A DNA stretch of 64,000 nucleotides from 0-14-0-80-60-11 sp049322355 (GCA_049322355.1 JBMORG010000010.1:571404-635403); one strand, 5' to 3'; numbered from the stretch's first letter, positions 41,644 to 51,045 are shown. Notes: generated by a model from the letters alone, not told the origin. Translations and numbers: made by a program.

Positions 41644-42441
41644 TTATTTTCTTAAGACCTCAGTTTCCTTCAAACCAAAAACCGCCAGGGTATTGGCCCA
41701 GGTGTGGGCGGCAACCTCTTCCAAGGCCAGACCCCGGGCATCCGCCAGTTGTTGGGCGGTGGCTACCACGTAGGCCGGTTCATTCCTTTTGCCCCGCCAG
41801 GGCTGAGGCGGCAGATAAGGGCAGTCGGTCTCCACCAGGATACGGCCCAGGGGCACCTGCCGGGCTACCTCCCGCAAGGGGCCGGCCTTGGGGTAGGTCA
41901 GGGTTCCGGAGAAGGACAGGTAAAAACCCAGGTCCAGGAAGGAGTGGGCTTCCTCCAGACTACCGCCGTAACAATGCATGACTCCGCCCGCCAGGCGGCC
42001 CCGGTATTCCCGCAGGATGGACAGGGTGACGGGGGTGGCCTCCCGGGTGTGAATGACCACGACCTTTTTATGGGCGATGGCAAACTCCAATTGCCGGCGA
42101 AACCAGTACTGCTGGGTCTCTTCCGGAGAGCGGCGCCGATAAAAATCCAGCCCGATTTCCCCGATTGCCACCACTTTGGAATCGGCCGCGAGAGAATCCA
42201 TTGCTTCCAGGTCGCCTTCGGTCATGGTCCCGGCGCCGTGGGGATGGACCCCGATTATCGCCACGATTCCAGGAGATTTTTTAGCAGTGGCGATAACCTG
42301 GGGGGCGTCCCTCAGGCCGGTGGCCACGTTGATCACCAGGTCAACCCCGGCCTGCCGGGCCCGTTGCAGGACCGCGGCCTGGTCGGGGAAGTGATCTTCC
42401 AGATCCAGATGAGCGTGAGAGTCAGCCAGGTGGATAGACAT
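41644..42441 (-). CDS. TatD family metal-dependent hydrolase
   Basis: A 265-residue TIM-barrel deoxyribonuclease-type protein. ADSHAHLDLE (HxH), AIGEIGLDFYRR (Glu ligand), VVIHTREA, GVMHCYGGS and LVETDCPYLPPQPWRGKRNEPAYV (Asp ligand and end motif) are all present. Members are 3'-5' exonucleases in repair. ATG 42441 gives the typical short N terminus before DSHAHL; 11 residues of the longer frame are dropped. Confidence 0.92.
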   Translation of the reverse strand: MSIHLADSHAHLDLEDHFPDQAAVLQRARQAGVDLVINVATGLRDAPQVIATAKKSPGIVAIIGVHPHGAGTMTEGDLEAMDSLAADSKVVAIGEIGLDFYRRRSPEETQQYWFRRQLEFAIAHKKVVVIHTREATPVTLSILREYRGRLAGGVMHCYGGSLEEAHSFLDLGFYLSFSGTLTYPKAGPLREVARQVPLGRILVETDCPYLPPQPWRGKRNEPAYVVATAQQLADARGLALEEVAAHTWANTLAVFGLKETEVLRK

Positions 42442-42515
42442 ATTTTCAAGCTTGTGGACAATTTCCCTATGCATGGTAAAATATACGAAATTTCGCCGGG
42501 CTGCAAGGAGAGGCG

Positions 42516-43352
42516 GTGACCGCCAGGGTTTTTGCTCTTGTTGTAGTAGGTTGGTTGGGGTTGGGGGCAGTCTTGTCAGCGGGGGCGGCGGGTTTAACGC
42601 ACACTCCCCCTCAATGGCAGGAAATCGGCCGGGGACTAACTTTTACTCAGGTGCATGTCCTGCGGGACGGTGTACTTGTGGACGATCTGGCGGTAGTGAA
42701 AATAGATCCCGCCTCCAACGCCTTCCGGGTGTTTCACGGGGCACCGCAAGCCATTACCGTCTGGCAGGAGAAACTTCAGGCCCCTATCGTGTTCAACGGC
42801 AGTTATTACAGGCGCGACGGCACCCCCTGCGGCCTAGTGATTGCCGACGGCAAACCCATCGGGCCCACCCATAACCGCCAGATGCGGGGGATGTTCGTAG
42901 CGGAACCCAAGGGCATGTCTCCCGATCTCCCCCGGGCTACCATCTTGGATTTACTTACCACTCCGGTTGACCCAAAAAAATTGCCGTGGACTCAAGGGGT
43001 GCAATCCTTCCCGTTGTTGCTGGACTACAAGGGGAAGATCCGGATAAAAAATAGCGACAAACGGTCCCACCGCACCGTGATCGCTACGGACCGCATCGGT
43101 AATATCCTGGTATTTAATTCCTCCAAGAGGTTTTTTACGCTGTTTGAGTTTGCCAATTTTCTCAAAAGCAGCCAGTTCAGCATTGATTCTGCCCTAAACC
43201 TGGATGGCGGCACGGAAGCGCAACTCTATATCAAAACCAAGAGTTTAGATTATTATTCTCCCCCTTCCTGGGAGAATTCCCTAGGTAACCTCATCGATGA
43301 GCAGAAATATTGGTTGCCTACCGTCATAGGAGTTTTTCCGCGCCAGGAGTGA
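42516..43352 (+). CDS. Exported phosphodiester glycosidase family protein (NAGPA domain)
   Basis: A 278-residue protein with a signal peptide (about residues 1-24, ending AGA). The NAGPA/DUF2233 domain shows PIVFNGSYYRRDGTPCGLVIADGK, SHRTVIATD and ALNLDGGTEAQLYI, the usual blocks including LDGG. Homologues cleave sugar phosphodiesters; in bacteria the role is often unknown but linked to the cell surface. GTG 42516 has AGGAG upstream. It starts a plus-strand run that continues into the Cys-rich gene 5 bases later. Confidence 0.85.
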   Translation: MTARVFALVVVGWLGLGAVLSAGAAGLTHTPPQWQEIGRGLTFTQVHVLRDGVLVDDLAVVKIDPASNAFRVFHGAPQAITVWQEKLQAPIVFNGSYYRRDGTPCGLVIADGKPIGPTHNRQMRGMFVAEPKGMSPDLPRATILDLLTTPVDPKKLPWTQGVQSFPLLLDYKGKIRIKNSDKRSHRTVIATDRIGNILVFNSSKRFFTLFEFANFLKSSQFSIDSALNLDGGTEAQLYIKTKSLDYYSPPSWENSLGNLIDEQKYWLPTVIGVFPRQE

Positions 43353-43357
43353 TCTCC

Positions 43358-44023
43358 ATGGCAGGTTATCTGATTTTGGGATTTGGAAAATTCGGCCGCC
43401 TGGCCCTGGAGCGTTTAGCCCGGCAGGATGTTGCTGCCAGTTTTCTGGTGGTGGAGCGCGAGTCTGGACCCCTGGCAATTATAGGACGCGGTCCAAACCT
43501 GGAACAGGTGCAGGCCGAAGCCATCACCTTTCTAGTGCAGCGGCTAAAACCGGGGGTCCGGTGGGACTGGATCATCCCCATGGTGCCGATCCATGTAGTT
43601 TACCATTGGCTCATGGCAGGTCCATTGGCGGGATCGGATTGGCAGCCGGCGGCGGTACCCGAAGGTCTGGCGAATTTGGCCCCGGTTTGCCAACGGGGCT
43701 CGGAAGGTGAACTATATCTGAGCCTGGCCCAACACCTCTGCCCCGATGACTGCGCCGAACCGGAGAACTGCCCTGTCACGGGGGAATCACGAGAGCGTCC
43801 GCTTTACCAGGAGTTGGCTTCTGTCAATCTGGCGGGATATCAAGTAAGGGTCATTCCCAGCCAACAACTGGCTCCTGGAGTGGGTGGGTACCCTCCGGGG
43901 CACTTGCTGGACCTGGCCTGTGATCTGGAGAACTTGGAGGGCAACGTTTTGATCGCCACTGCCTGCCGGTGTCATGGGGTCGTACATGGAATAGTTCGGA
44001 GGTCCAGGAGACAAAGTGTTTAA
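43358..44023 (+). CDS. Rossmann-like protein with conserved Cys cluster, unknown function
   Basis: A 221-residue protein. It opens MAGYLILGFGKFGRLALERL, a GxGxxG nucleotide-binding start like TrkA-N or dehydrogenases. The middle holds CPDDCAEPENCPVTGE (three Cys, ferredoxin-like spacing), and the tail ends in ATACRCHGVVHG. Five or six Cys could bind an Fe-S cluster or zinc. AGGAG precedes ATG 43358. It overlaps the following sigma-54 activator by 8 bases, so the two are translated together, suggesting a sensor for that regulator. I do not recognise a characterised family. Confidence 0.6.
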   Translation: MAGYLILGFGKFGRLALERLARQDVAASFLVVERESGPLAIIGRGPNLEQVQAEAITFLVQRLKPGVRWDWIIPMVPIHVVYHWLMAGPLAGSDWQPAAVPEGLANLAPVCQRGSEGELYLSLAQHLCPDDCAEPENCPVTGESRERPLYQELASVNLAGYQVRVIPSQQLAPGVGGYPPGHLLDLACDLENLEGNVLIATACRCHGVVHGIVRRSRRQSV

Positions 44024-44960
44024 TTTTTCCGGGGTCTTGGGCATTTCGCCGCGAATTCGGGAGATCTTCGATCTCCTTGCAATGGTAGCCCCTTCTGAGG
44101 CCACGGTACTGCTCCTGGGCGAAACCGGCACCGGCAAGGAGTTGGTGGCCCAAGCTATTCACCGGAACAGTGGCCGGGCGGCCGGCCCCTTTGTCGTGGT
44201 CAATTGCGCCGCCCTTCCCGAGACCTTACTGGAAAGCGAACTATTTGGGCATGAACGGGGGGCCTTCACCGGGGCTAACAACCGCAAAGATGGTCGTTTT
44301 GTACTGGCCCACCACGGGACTTTGTTTTTGGATGAAGTGGGCGAACTCAATCTGCCTATTCAAGCCAAGATTCTAAGAGTCTTACAGACCCGGGAGTTCG
44401 AGCCGCTGGGGAGCACTCGGACCGTCAAGGTGGATGTGCGCATCATCACGGCCACCAACCGGGATCTGGAAAAAATGGTACGGGAAGGGCAATTCAGGGA
44501 GGATCTCTATTATCGCCTCAATGTTTTTCCCGTGGTCTTGCCGCCGTTGCGCGAGCGTCAACAGGATTTGCCGGTACTGGCCGAATTCTTCCTGAAAAAA
44601 TTTTGCGAGAAAAACCGGCGTGAGGGTATCTCTTTAACGCCGGAGGTGCTGGAGGCCTTTCAACGCTATCCCTGGCCGGGAAATATCCGGGAACTGGAAA
44701 ACGTCATGGAACGGGCGGTGATTATTTGCCAGGGTGACACCATCACCTTGAAGAATCTCCCCCCGGTGTTTCAGCAACAAGGAGAATGGTCCGTAACCGG
44801 CGAGGAACAGGAGCCCGGGTTACCGGAACTGGAAAGGCAATTGATCACCCGCACTTTGGAGAAAGTGGCCGGTCAGCGCCAACAGGCCGCAGATATTCTG
44901 GGAATTTCCCTGGACGAATTGAATCTCAAGATTCGGTCCTACCGGCTGGATGGAATCTAA
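44016..44960 (+). CDS. Sigma-54-dependent activator without sensor domain
   Basis: A 314-residue AAA+ activator of sigma-54 RNA polymerase. Walker A GETGTGKE (about residue 35), the sigma-54-contacting GAFTGA loop, LDEVGEL (Walker B), the RLNVFPVVLPPLRER arginine-finger region, and a C-terminal Fis-type helix-turn-helix (RQQAADILGIS). There is no N-terminal receiver, GAF or PAS domain, so the AAA+ core begins at once; control probably comes from a partner, most simply the Cys-rich protein encoded just upstream. GTG start with AGGAG upstream. Targets unknown. Confidence 0.9.
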   Translation: MFNFSGVLGISPRIREIFDLLAMVAPSEATVLLLGETGTGKELVAQAIHRNSGRAAGPFVVVNCAALPETLLESELFGHERGAFTGANNRKDGRFVLAHHGTLFLDEVGELNLPIQAKILRVLQTREFEPLGSTRTVKVDVRIITATNRDLEKMVREGQFREDLYYRLNVFPVVLPPLRERQQDLPVLAEFFLKKFCEKNRREGISLTPEVLEAFQRYPWPGNIRELENVMERAVIICQGDTITLKNLPPVFQQQGEWSVTGEEQEPGLPELERQLITRTLEKVAGQRQQAADILGISLDELNLKIRSYRLDGI

Positions 44961-44968
44961 CAAGCGCC

Positions 44969-45640
44969 ATGATCTTTCCACCCTTAATTATTTTGTTGAT
45001 GCTGGGCTTTTTCCTGGTGGCCCTGATCATGCTCCCTTTCTTGATGGTGGGCCTGATCGGCGAGGCCTTCCTGCGACTGGGGGTCTCTCCCAGCCTGGTT
45101 TTTTGGCTCCTCATCCTGACCCTGGTGGGCAGCCTGGTGAACATCCCCATTTATAGAATTCAAAGCCGGGACCTGATGGGAGAGCAGGTAGTTTCTTATT
45201 TTGGCATGCGCTTTCGGGTGCCTCATATGGCAAGGACCCATGAAACCATCCTGGCAGTTAATGTAGGTGGGGCCTTGATTCCTTTGGCATTATCGTTGTA
45301 TCTTATTTTCAAAATAGATTTTGGGCTCGCCTTGCCGGTCCTGCTGACGGTGGTTACCCTCGTGGTAAATCGCCTGGCCCGGCCGGTGCGCGGCATGGGT
45401 ATCGGGGTGCCGGGTCTGGTGCCTCCCCTGGTGGCGGCTTTGGGGGCTTATCTCTTGTGCCCTCCAGAGCTAAGGGCTCCCTGCGCTTATATTGCCAGCA
45501 CCATGGGCATCCTCATCGGTGCGGATCTGATGAACCTGAAGCATATCGGGCAACTGGGAGCGCCGGTGGCCTCCATCGGCGGGGCCGGAACCTTTGACGC
45601 TATCTTTCTCAGTGGGATTATTGCGGTCCTGCTCAGTTAA
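44969..45640 (+). CDS. DUF1614 integral membrane protein
   Basis: A 223-residue membrane protein with about seven hydrophobic segments. It opens MIFPPLIILLMLGFFLV and contains GVPGLVPPLVAALGAYLL and a DLMNLKHIGQLGAPVASIGGAGTFDAIFL segment typical of DUF1614. The conserved Asp and Asn in membrane-near positions suggest a transporter or intramembrane enzyme, but no function is known. ATG 44969 is 8 bases after the sigma-54 activator. Confidence 0.8.
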   Translation: MIFPPLIILLMLGFFLVALIMLPFLMVGLIGEAFLRLGVSPSLVFWLLILTLVGSLVNIPIYRIQSRDLMGEQVVSYFGMRFRVPHMARTHETILAVNVGGALIPLALSLYLIFKIDFGLALPVLLTVVTLVVNRLARPVRGMGIGVPGLVPPLVAALGAYLLCPPELRAPCAYIASTMGILIGADLMNLKHIGQLGAPVASIGGAGTFDAIFLSGIIAVLLS

Positions 45641-45684
45641 ACTGAGCCCCAAAGGAAGTGTAATGATTAGGAGGAAAATGGTTT

Positions 45685-46158
45685 ATGCATGAGTCAAAGA
45701 AGAATCTGGAACCGGCGGATGCTTGGCTCTGGGGAAGCGGCCAAGGGTGGCGCCGGATTGCGTTGGTTCTTATGATCTTGCTGCTACCGGGTCTTTTGGG
45801 AGCCTGGCGCATCGTCAGCGGCGAAACCATCGACCCCCGCCACGTGGAACGCATCAAAGACGGCAAGACCACTAAACATGAAATTCTTACTCTGTTCGGG
45901 GACCCCCAGGAGATCGACCGCACCCCCGATGGGGTCACTTATACCTACAAGAGCTTTAAAGATGCGCCCGCCATGCCTTATAAACATCATGAGCGCCAAA
46001 TTAACACCCAATCCGACCAGCTCTACGTCATCGACGAAAACAAGCAGGTCAAAAAGGCGCCTCTGAAGACGGAAGGCAAGATTCTGAAAAGCACCTTGGT
46101 CATACAGTTCAAGCGAGACGGCGAGACAGTGCTGAGCCACGAGTACAAGCAGTTCTAA
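45685..46158 (+). CDS. BamE/SmpA-like small envelope protein
   Basis: A 157-residue protein with one membrane or signal helix (about residues 25-45) and a SmpA/OmlA-type fold: VERIKDGKTTKHEILTLFGDP is the BamE-family motif. No lipobox Cys is present, so it may be an inner-membrane anchored relative rather than BamE itself. The pattern fits outer-membrane assembly or other envelope roles. AGGAAAATGG precedes the ATG. It is followed by folC 11 bases later. Confidence 0.72.
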   Translation: MHESKKNLEPADAWLWGSGQGWRRIALVLMILLLPGLLGAWRIVSGETIDPRHVERIKDGKTTKHEILTLFGDPQEIDRTPDGVTYTYKSFKDAPAMPYKHHERQINTQSDQLYVIDENKQVKKAPLKTEGKILKSTLVIQFKRDGETVLSHEYKQF

Positions 46159-46169
46159 AGGGAGCCGGC

Positions 46170-47477
46170 ATGACGGCCTTTACCGATTTGGCCCAGGCTA
46201 CGGCCTGGGTCTTTGATTTGCAGAAGTTCGGGATCAAGTTCGGTCTGTCTTCCACCCTCAGCCTCCTGGAAAGACTGGGGCTTGCATATGAGGAGGGCCG
46301 TTACATCCACATAGCCGGTACCAACGGCAAAGGGTCGGTGGCGGCCATGCTTAGCGCCATCCTGAGCCGAGCCGGCTATTCCGTGGGCCTGTTCACTTCG
46401 CCCCACCTGGTGAACTTTAACGAGCGTTACCGCCTTCGGGACCAGGAAGTCTCAGAAGACCGGCTCCTGGCCTTAATCAACGAAGTACGGGGCGCAGTTG
46501 ATAACGCCGAGCCCCCCACCTTCTTTGAATTCGCCACGGCTATGGCTTTTCTCTACTTTCTCAAAGAAGGCGCCGCCCCCATTATCCTGGAAACCGGCAT
46601 GGGGGGCCGCCTGGATGCCACCAATATCGTGCAGCCGCTGGTTTCGGTAATCACCAACATCTCCCGTGACCACCAGGAACATCTGGGGGAAGGGCTGCTG
46701 GCCATCGCTGGAGAAAAGGCGGGGATTATTAAACCCGGGGCGCCATTGGTCACCTTTGCCCGACAGAAGCAGGTGCTCAGATTATTTAGGAACCGCTGCC
46801 GGGAGATGAAGGCCCCCTTCTATCAAGGCGGGGTGGATTTTAAGGCCAGGGGGAAGGCTGGCAGGACTTTCGATTATTGCGGCATAGGACAGAACCTGAC
46901 GGGCCTGACCACCAGCCTCAAAGGCCGGCATCAGTATGGCAATGCCGCGCTGGCCCTGGCGGTGGTGGAAATGCTCAACAAAGAAGGTTTTCCCGTGCCG
47001 GAGACAGCCCTCCGGGAGGGCCTGAACGCGGCCCGCTGGCCGGGCCGCCTGGAACAACTCCCCCAGGACCCCCGCATCCTGCTGGACGGGGCCCACAACC
47101 CTGCCGCCGCCTTGACCCTTGCCCAAAATCTGAAACAAGCCCGGGGCAATGGCCGCCTCATCCTGGTGATGGGAGTTATGGCTGATAAGGATGTGGATGC
47201 TATTTTGGCTCGGCTGCTGCCCCTGGCCCAGACGGTTATTTTTACGCAACCGCAGTACTTTCGCGCTGCCACTACCAGGGATCTGGCCCGGCGGGCCCAA
47301 CCTTACGGACTGGAAATCCTTCAAATTCCCCGAATCGCCGCGGCAATCCGCCAGGCTCAATCCCTGGCCGGCCCCAAGGATCGCATCGTCATCACTGGCT
47401 CTTTATTCACAGTGGGGGAGGCAAAGGAATACTTCGGGGGAGTTAACAGTGCCCCCAGGGCCAGGGTTAGGGGGTAG
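46170..47477 (+). CDS. folC: Bifunctional folylpolyglutamate / dihydrofolate synthase
   Basis: A 435-residue Mur-ligase-fold enzyme that adds glutamate to dihydropteroate and folates. HIAGTNGKGSVAAMLSAIL is the ATP loop, FTSPHLVNFNERYRL follows, then ILETGMGGRLDATNI and DGAHNPAAALTLAQNL. Length is typical. GGGAG precedes the ATG. Downstream lies a half copy of repeat R1. Confidence 0.95.
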   Translation: MTAFTDLAQATAWVFDLQKFGIKFGLSSTLSLLERLGLAYEEGRYIHIAGTNGKGSVAAMLSAILSRAGYSVGLFTSPHLVNFNERYRLRDQEVSEDRLLALINEVRGAVDNAEPPTFFEFATAMAFLYFLKEGAAPIILETGMGGRLDATNIVQPLVSVITNISRDHQEHLGEGLLAIAGEKAGIIKPGAPLVTFARQKQVLRLFRNRCREMKAPFYQGGVDFKARGKAGRTFDYCGIGQNLTGLTTSLKGRHQYGNAALALAVVEMLNKEGFPVPETALREGLNAARWPGRLEQLPQDPRILLDGAHNPAAALTLAQNLKQARGNGRLILVMGVMADKDVDAILARLLPLAQTVIFTQPQYFRAATTRDLARRAQPYGLEILQIPRIAAAIRQAQSLAGPKDRIVITGSLFTVGEAKEYFGGVNSAPRARVRG

Positions 47478-47501
47478 GAATAGCGCAGCAACTCATATTT
47501 G

Positions 47502-47538
47502 GAGATTCTTCGGCCGCCTTTGGCTCCCTGAGAATAAC
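47502..47538. repeat. Dispersed repeat R1, half copy
   Basis: GAGATTCTTCGGCCGCC...CTCCCTGAGAATAAC, the right arm of R1 only, after folC. Confidence 0.6.
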
Positions 47539-47663
47539 GAGAGTCAATTCATTATTTCCCTCGGGCTTGAGTGAACAGTGTTGGAGTCAGGGAAAATCAT
47601 TAATCATCATCGTTACCATCTGACATCTGAGTCTTGTCAGCAAACCAACTATCGAGGCACAGC

Positions 47664-48620
47664 ATGAGCATTTTTGTTTCCGGGTCTTTGGCGTATGATC
47701 GGATCATGGATTTTCCCGGCAGGTTTGTGGATCATATTTTGCCGGAGAAGATTCACATCCTCAATGTCTGTTTCATGGTCAACGGCTTAACGGAGCGCTT
47801 CGGCGGCACCGCCGGCAACATCGCCTACAATTTGGCGTTGTTGGGGGAGAGCCCCTACATTCTGGCTACGGCGGGGGGACGGGATTTCGGCCCTTACCGG
47901 GAGTGGCTGAAGCAGTTGGGGCTACCGCTTGCGGGGATTAAAGAGATCCCCCAAGAGTTCACGGCCGGGGCTTACATCACCACGGATTTGTCCGACAACC
48001 AGATCACCGGGTTCAATCCCGGGGCCATGAAATATACCTCGGATTACTCCTTCGACGGCCTTGACGCCGCCAGTGCCTTGGCCATCGTGGCACCTGGGAG
48101 CCTGGATGACATGTTGGCTTATAGCCGGTTTTACAAAGACCGGGGAGTGCATTATATTTTTGACCCGGGGCAAAGCATTCCGGCCTGGGGCGGCGACGCT
48201 CTACGGGAAATGGTTACGGGCAGCCACGCCCTCATCGTCAACGACTACGAGTTGGAAATGTTCCGGCAAAAGACCGGCTTGGGAGTTCCCGATCTCCTGG
48301 ACCTCACCCCCCATCTCATAACTACCAGAGGGGAGCAGGGCTCGCTGTTACAGACGAGCAGCGGCAATGAAGAGATCCCCGCGATCCCGCCCAGGCAAGT
48401 GTTGGACCCTACCGGCGCCGGGGACGCCTACCGGGCCGGCCTCCTCAAAGGCTTGGCCCTGGGTTTGAGCTGGGGAGACGCCGCGCGCATGGGGGCGGTG
48501 CTGGCCAGTTTTTCCGTGGAACAGCAGGGCACTCAGGAACACCGCTTGACCATCACGGAGTTTTGGGACCGTTATGCCGCAACCTTGGGGAATCCTCCGG
48601 CGAAGGCTTTAATGCGATAA
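47664..48620 (+). CDS. PfkB family carbohydrate/nucleoside kinase
   Basis: A 318-residue ribokinase-fold kinase. VSGSLAYDRIMDFPGRF at the N terminus, GGTAGNIAYNLALLG and the catalytic DPTGAGDAYRAG with the base Asp and anion hole. The combination with the VCFMV segment near residue 40 resembles bacterial adenosine-kinase-like PfkB members, but the substrate cannot be fixed from sequence. ATG 47664 follows GAGG; the longer frame to 47634 is unlikely. Confidence 0.85.
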   Translation: MSIFVSGSLAYDRIMDFPGRFVDHILPEKIHILNVCFMVNGLTERFGGTAGNIAYNLALLGESPYILATAGGRDFGPYREWLKQLGLPLAGIKEIPQEFTAGAYITTDLSDNQITGFNPGAMKYTSDYSFDGLDAASALAIVAPGSLDDMLAYSRFYKDRGVHYIFDPGQSIPAWGGDALREMVTGSHALIVNDYELEMFRQKTGLGVPDLLDLTPHLITTRGEQGSLLQTSSGNEEIPAIPPRQVLDPTGAGDAYRAGLLKGLALGLSWGDAARMGAVLASFSVEQQGTQEHRLTITEFWDRYAATLGNPPAKALMR

Positions 48621-48694
48621 CGAACTCGTTCCCACGTTTTCTTTAGGAACGCAGCAAAGCAGGGCGGGCACTTCCCGCCAAGATAACCAATTCC

Positions 48695-49030
48695 ATGACT
48701 GCTATGAGCATAGCCGGCGCGACTTCCCCGCCGGAGGTCCTGCGCCTGATTCAGGACCGTTTCCGGGAATTGGGCCTTTTTGGACAGACCTTGAACCTGA
48801 CTTACAAAGACAAGAAATACCTGGCAAGATGTGACGATCAGGCCTTTGTGGTATATCGCTTAATCTCCCGCGGTCATTTGCCTCCGGGGCGTCCTGGCTG
48901 GCCCGTCTGCCTGGTTACGGAAGAGGCCGTGGTGGATGAAACCAGCCCGCCGCACCTGCCAGAGGATGAATTTGCCTCGGGGTTGGGGCTGGAAGAATGG
49001 CTCAGTTTGATTGAGTCCCTTTCCAAGTAA
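48695..49030 (+). CDS. Small soluble protein of unknown function
   Basis: A 111-residue protein, mixed charge, no signal peptide or membrane helix, with two scattered Cys. VVYRLISRGHLPPGRPGW is the most distinctive segment. No family recognised. It may start at ATG 48695 or 48704; neither has a clear ribosome site. Confidence 0.45.
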   Translation: MTAMSIAGATSPPEVLRLIQDRFRELGLFGQTLNLTYKDKKYLARCDDQAFVVYRLISRGHLPPGRPGWPVCLVTEEAVVDETSPPHLPEDEFASGLGLEEWLSLIESLSK

Positions 49031-49440
49031 GCGCGAAGGCGTTATCATAAATTCTTTTTCATCCGATCATGGGACCTCCCCCATATGCTTTTATAACAGT
49101 GAAACTCGCTCCCGGTTCAACGAAGATGGCAATAATTTTATTAACTAGCTGACTTCACATAACTTTTCTATCCATGACAGAAATGCGGGGATTTAGATAG
49201 GAGAGCCTCCGATCTTATAGACCAACCTCCCTTAATCACAGAGAGACCGTGGCCCTGCCATTTCAATAATTCCTTGCCAGCACCTCTCCCGGCCCCAAAC
49301 CGAGTTTGCAATTGGTTTCCCGGTTGAGGTAATATCAGCCCGCGGTGGGCGGGCTATCGCCTCCGTCCGCTCAAGGCGTGACCTTTGAAAATAAAGCCGA
49401 TAACCCTTTAGCGAACCACCGGAAATCGAAAGAGAGAGCT
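49031..49440. other. 410-base stretch without a recognised gene, with possible dnaB promoter
   Basis: Upstream of dnaB. TTGCAA (49306-49311), 18 bases, TAATAT (49330-49335) is a possible promoter. A short frame near 49069 lacks a ribosome site. GC-rich hairpin CCCGCGGTGGGCGGG follows the putative promoter. Nothing else seen. Confidence 0.35.
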
Positions 49441-50838
49441 ATGCCCAAACCTGGCAGGCGCTTTGCCGCCGCGGCCGAATCTACGGCCCCCGTGGGATAC
49501 ACCCCTCCGGCCAACCCCGAGGCCGAGCAGTCGGTGCTGGGGGCCATCCTGGTGCGGCCCGAAGTTATGGACCGGATAGCGGATGTGATTGTGCCCGAAG
49601 ATTTTTACCGGGAGGCCCATGGCCGCATCTTCAAGGCCATGCTGGACCTCTACGGCAAGGGCGAGCCTGTTGACCTGGTGACTGTCAATGCCCTTTTAAA
49701 GGAGCGGGGGCAGTTGGAGGGGGTGGGCGGGCCGGTGTTCCTGGCGGGCTTAAGTGAGCAGGTGGGTTTCGCCACCAACGCCGAATACTACGCCAACCTG
49801 GTCAAGGACAAGGCGGTGCTGCGCCGCCTGCTGGACTGCACCCAGGAAATTGCCTCAGCCTGCCTGGCGCCGGTGGAAAACGTCGCCGAGTTCCTGGACT
49901 ATGCCGAACATCGGGTCTTTCAAGTGGCCGAAGCCAAGGTGCGCCCGGGCTTTTCGCCCCTGAGCGCCCTGGTTGATAACGAAATCGCCACCCTGGAGGC
50001 CATTTGGGGCCGCAAGGATGGGGCGCTCACCGGCGTAACCAGCGGCTTCACCGACCTGGACAATTACACCGCGGGGTTCCAGGCCAGCGACCTCATCATC
50101 CTGGCGGCCAGGCCAAGCATGGGAAAGACCGCCCTGGCCCTGAACATCGCCTTTAATGCTGCCTATAAGTCCAAGCCGCCGGTGCCGGTGGCCTTCTTCT
50201 CCCTGGAAATGTCCAAAGAGCAATTGGTGCGCCGCTTGCTCAGCGCCGAAGGCCGGGTAGACGCCTCCCAGATTCGCCGGGCCGCGTTTCTCACCGGGGA
50301 TGAATGGCAGCGGCTCCAGGAAGCCGCAGGGGTTCTTTTGGATTGCCCCATTTATATCGACGATACCCCGGCATCCACCGTTCTGGACATCCGGGCCAAG
50401 TCCCGGCGCCTCAAGGCCGACGACAAGTTGGGGCTCATCATCATCGACTACCTGCAACTCATGCAGGGCCGGCCCGAGTTGACCAGCCGGGAGCAGCAAA
50501 TCTCCGAAATTTCCCGTTCCCTCAAGGGCCTGGCCAAGGAACTGAACGTGCCGGTGATCGCTCTGTCCCAGCTCAGCCGGGAGCCGGAAAAGCGGGAAAG
50601 AAAACGGCCACAGCTGTCGGATTTGCGGGAGTCCGGCGCCATCGAACAAGATGCCGACGTGGTCATGTTCATCTACCGGGATGAGGTCTACCGCAAGGAT
50701 TCCCAGGACAAGGGCATCGCCGAAGTCATCCTGGGCAAACAGCGCAACGGCCCCATCGGCACGGTGAAGCTGCATTTCGAAGCCAAGTACACCCGTTTCG
50801 ACGACCTGGCCCAGGAAAACGCGCCCGAGTATTATTAG
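49441..50838 (+). CDS. dnaB: Replicative DNA helicase
   Basis: A 465-residue hexameric fork helicase. N-terminal domain opens NPEAEQSVLGAILV; RecA-like C-terminal domain has Walker A ARPSMGKTALALN, FFSLEMSKEQL, IIIDYLQLM (Walker B), LSQLSREPEKR and GAIEQDADVVMFIYRD. Length is standard with no intein. ATG 49441 follows GAGAG. Partner primase is at 26047-27828. Confidence 0.96.
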   Translation: MPKPGRRFAAAAESTAPVGYTPPANPEAEQSVLGAILVRPEVMDRIADVIVPEDFYREAHGRIFKAMLDLYGKGEPVDLVTVNALLKERGQLEGVGGPVFLAGLSEQVGFATNAEYYANLVKDKAVLRRLLDCTQEIASACLAPVENVAEFLDYAEHRVFQVAEAKVRPGFSPLSALVDNEIATLEAIWGRKDGALTGVTSGFTDLDNYTAGFQASDLIILAARPSMGKTALALNIAFNAAYKSKPPVPVAFFSLEMSKEQLVRRLLSAEGRVDASQIRRAAFLTGDEWQRLQEAAGVLLDCPIYIDDTPASTVLDIRAKSRRLKADDKLGLIIIDYLQLMQGRPELTSREQQISEISRSLKGLAKELNVPVIALSQLSREPEKRERKRPQLSDLRESGAIEQDADVVMFIYRDEVYRKDSQDKGIAEVILGKQRNGPIGTVKLHFEAKYTRFDDLAQENAPEYY

Positions 50839-50876
50839 TGGGTTTTGGGTTTTGGGTTCTGGGTTCTGGGTTTTCT
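50839..50876. repeat. Repeat R7, copy 2 (left arm)
   Basis: GGGTTTTGGGTTTTGGGTTC and following GGGTTCT units. With the inverted tract at 51046-51074 it frames the R4 copy between dnaB and the Hsp20 genes. Confidence 0.6.
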
Positions 50877-50878
50877 CT

Positions 50879-50990
50879 GCCCAAGCTTCGGCTTGGGAAC
50901 GCAAATTTTACCCAGAACTCTGATTGGGGACCTCTTTGCCAAGCAGGGACTTGGCAAAAAAATTGGTTCCCAAGCAGAGCTTGGGAACCA
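50879..50990. repeat. Dispersed repeat R4, copy 3
   Basis: CCCAAGCTTCGGCTTGGGAAC, then TTGCCAAGCAGGGACTTGGCAA and GGTTCCCAAGC...GCTTGGGAACC palindromes. Confidence 0.72.
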
Positions 50991-51045
50991 GGATTAAAAG
51001 GATTATGGAGTCCGGGTCTTTGTCCTGGATTTCGATTAAGTTTTC

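Noticed and set aside
49069..49152. Short frame (MGPPPYAF...) upstream of dnaB
   Set aside because: No ribosome site and low-quality composition.
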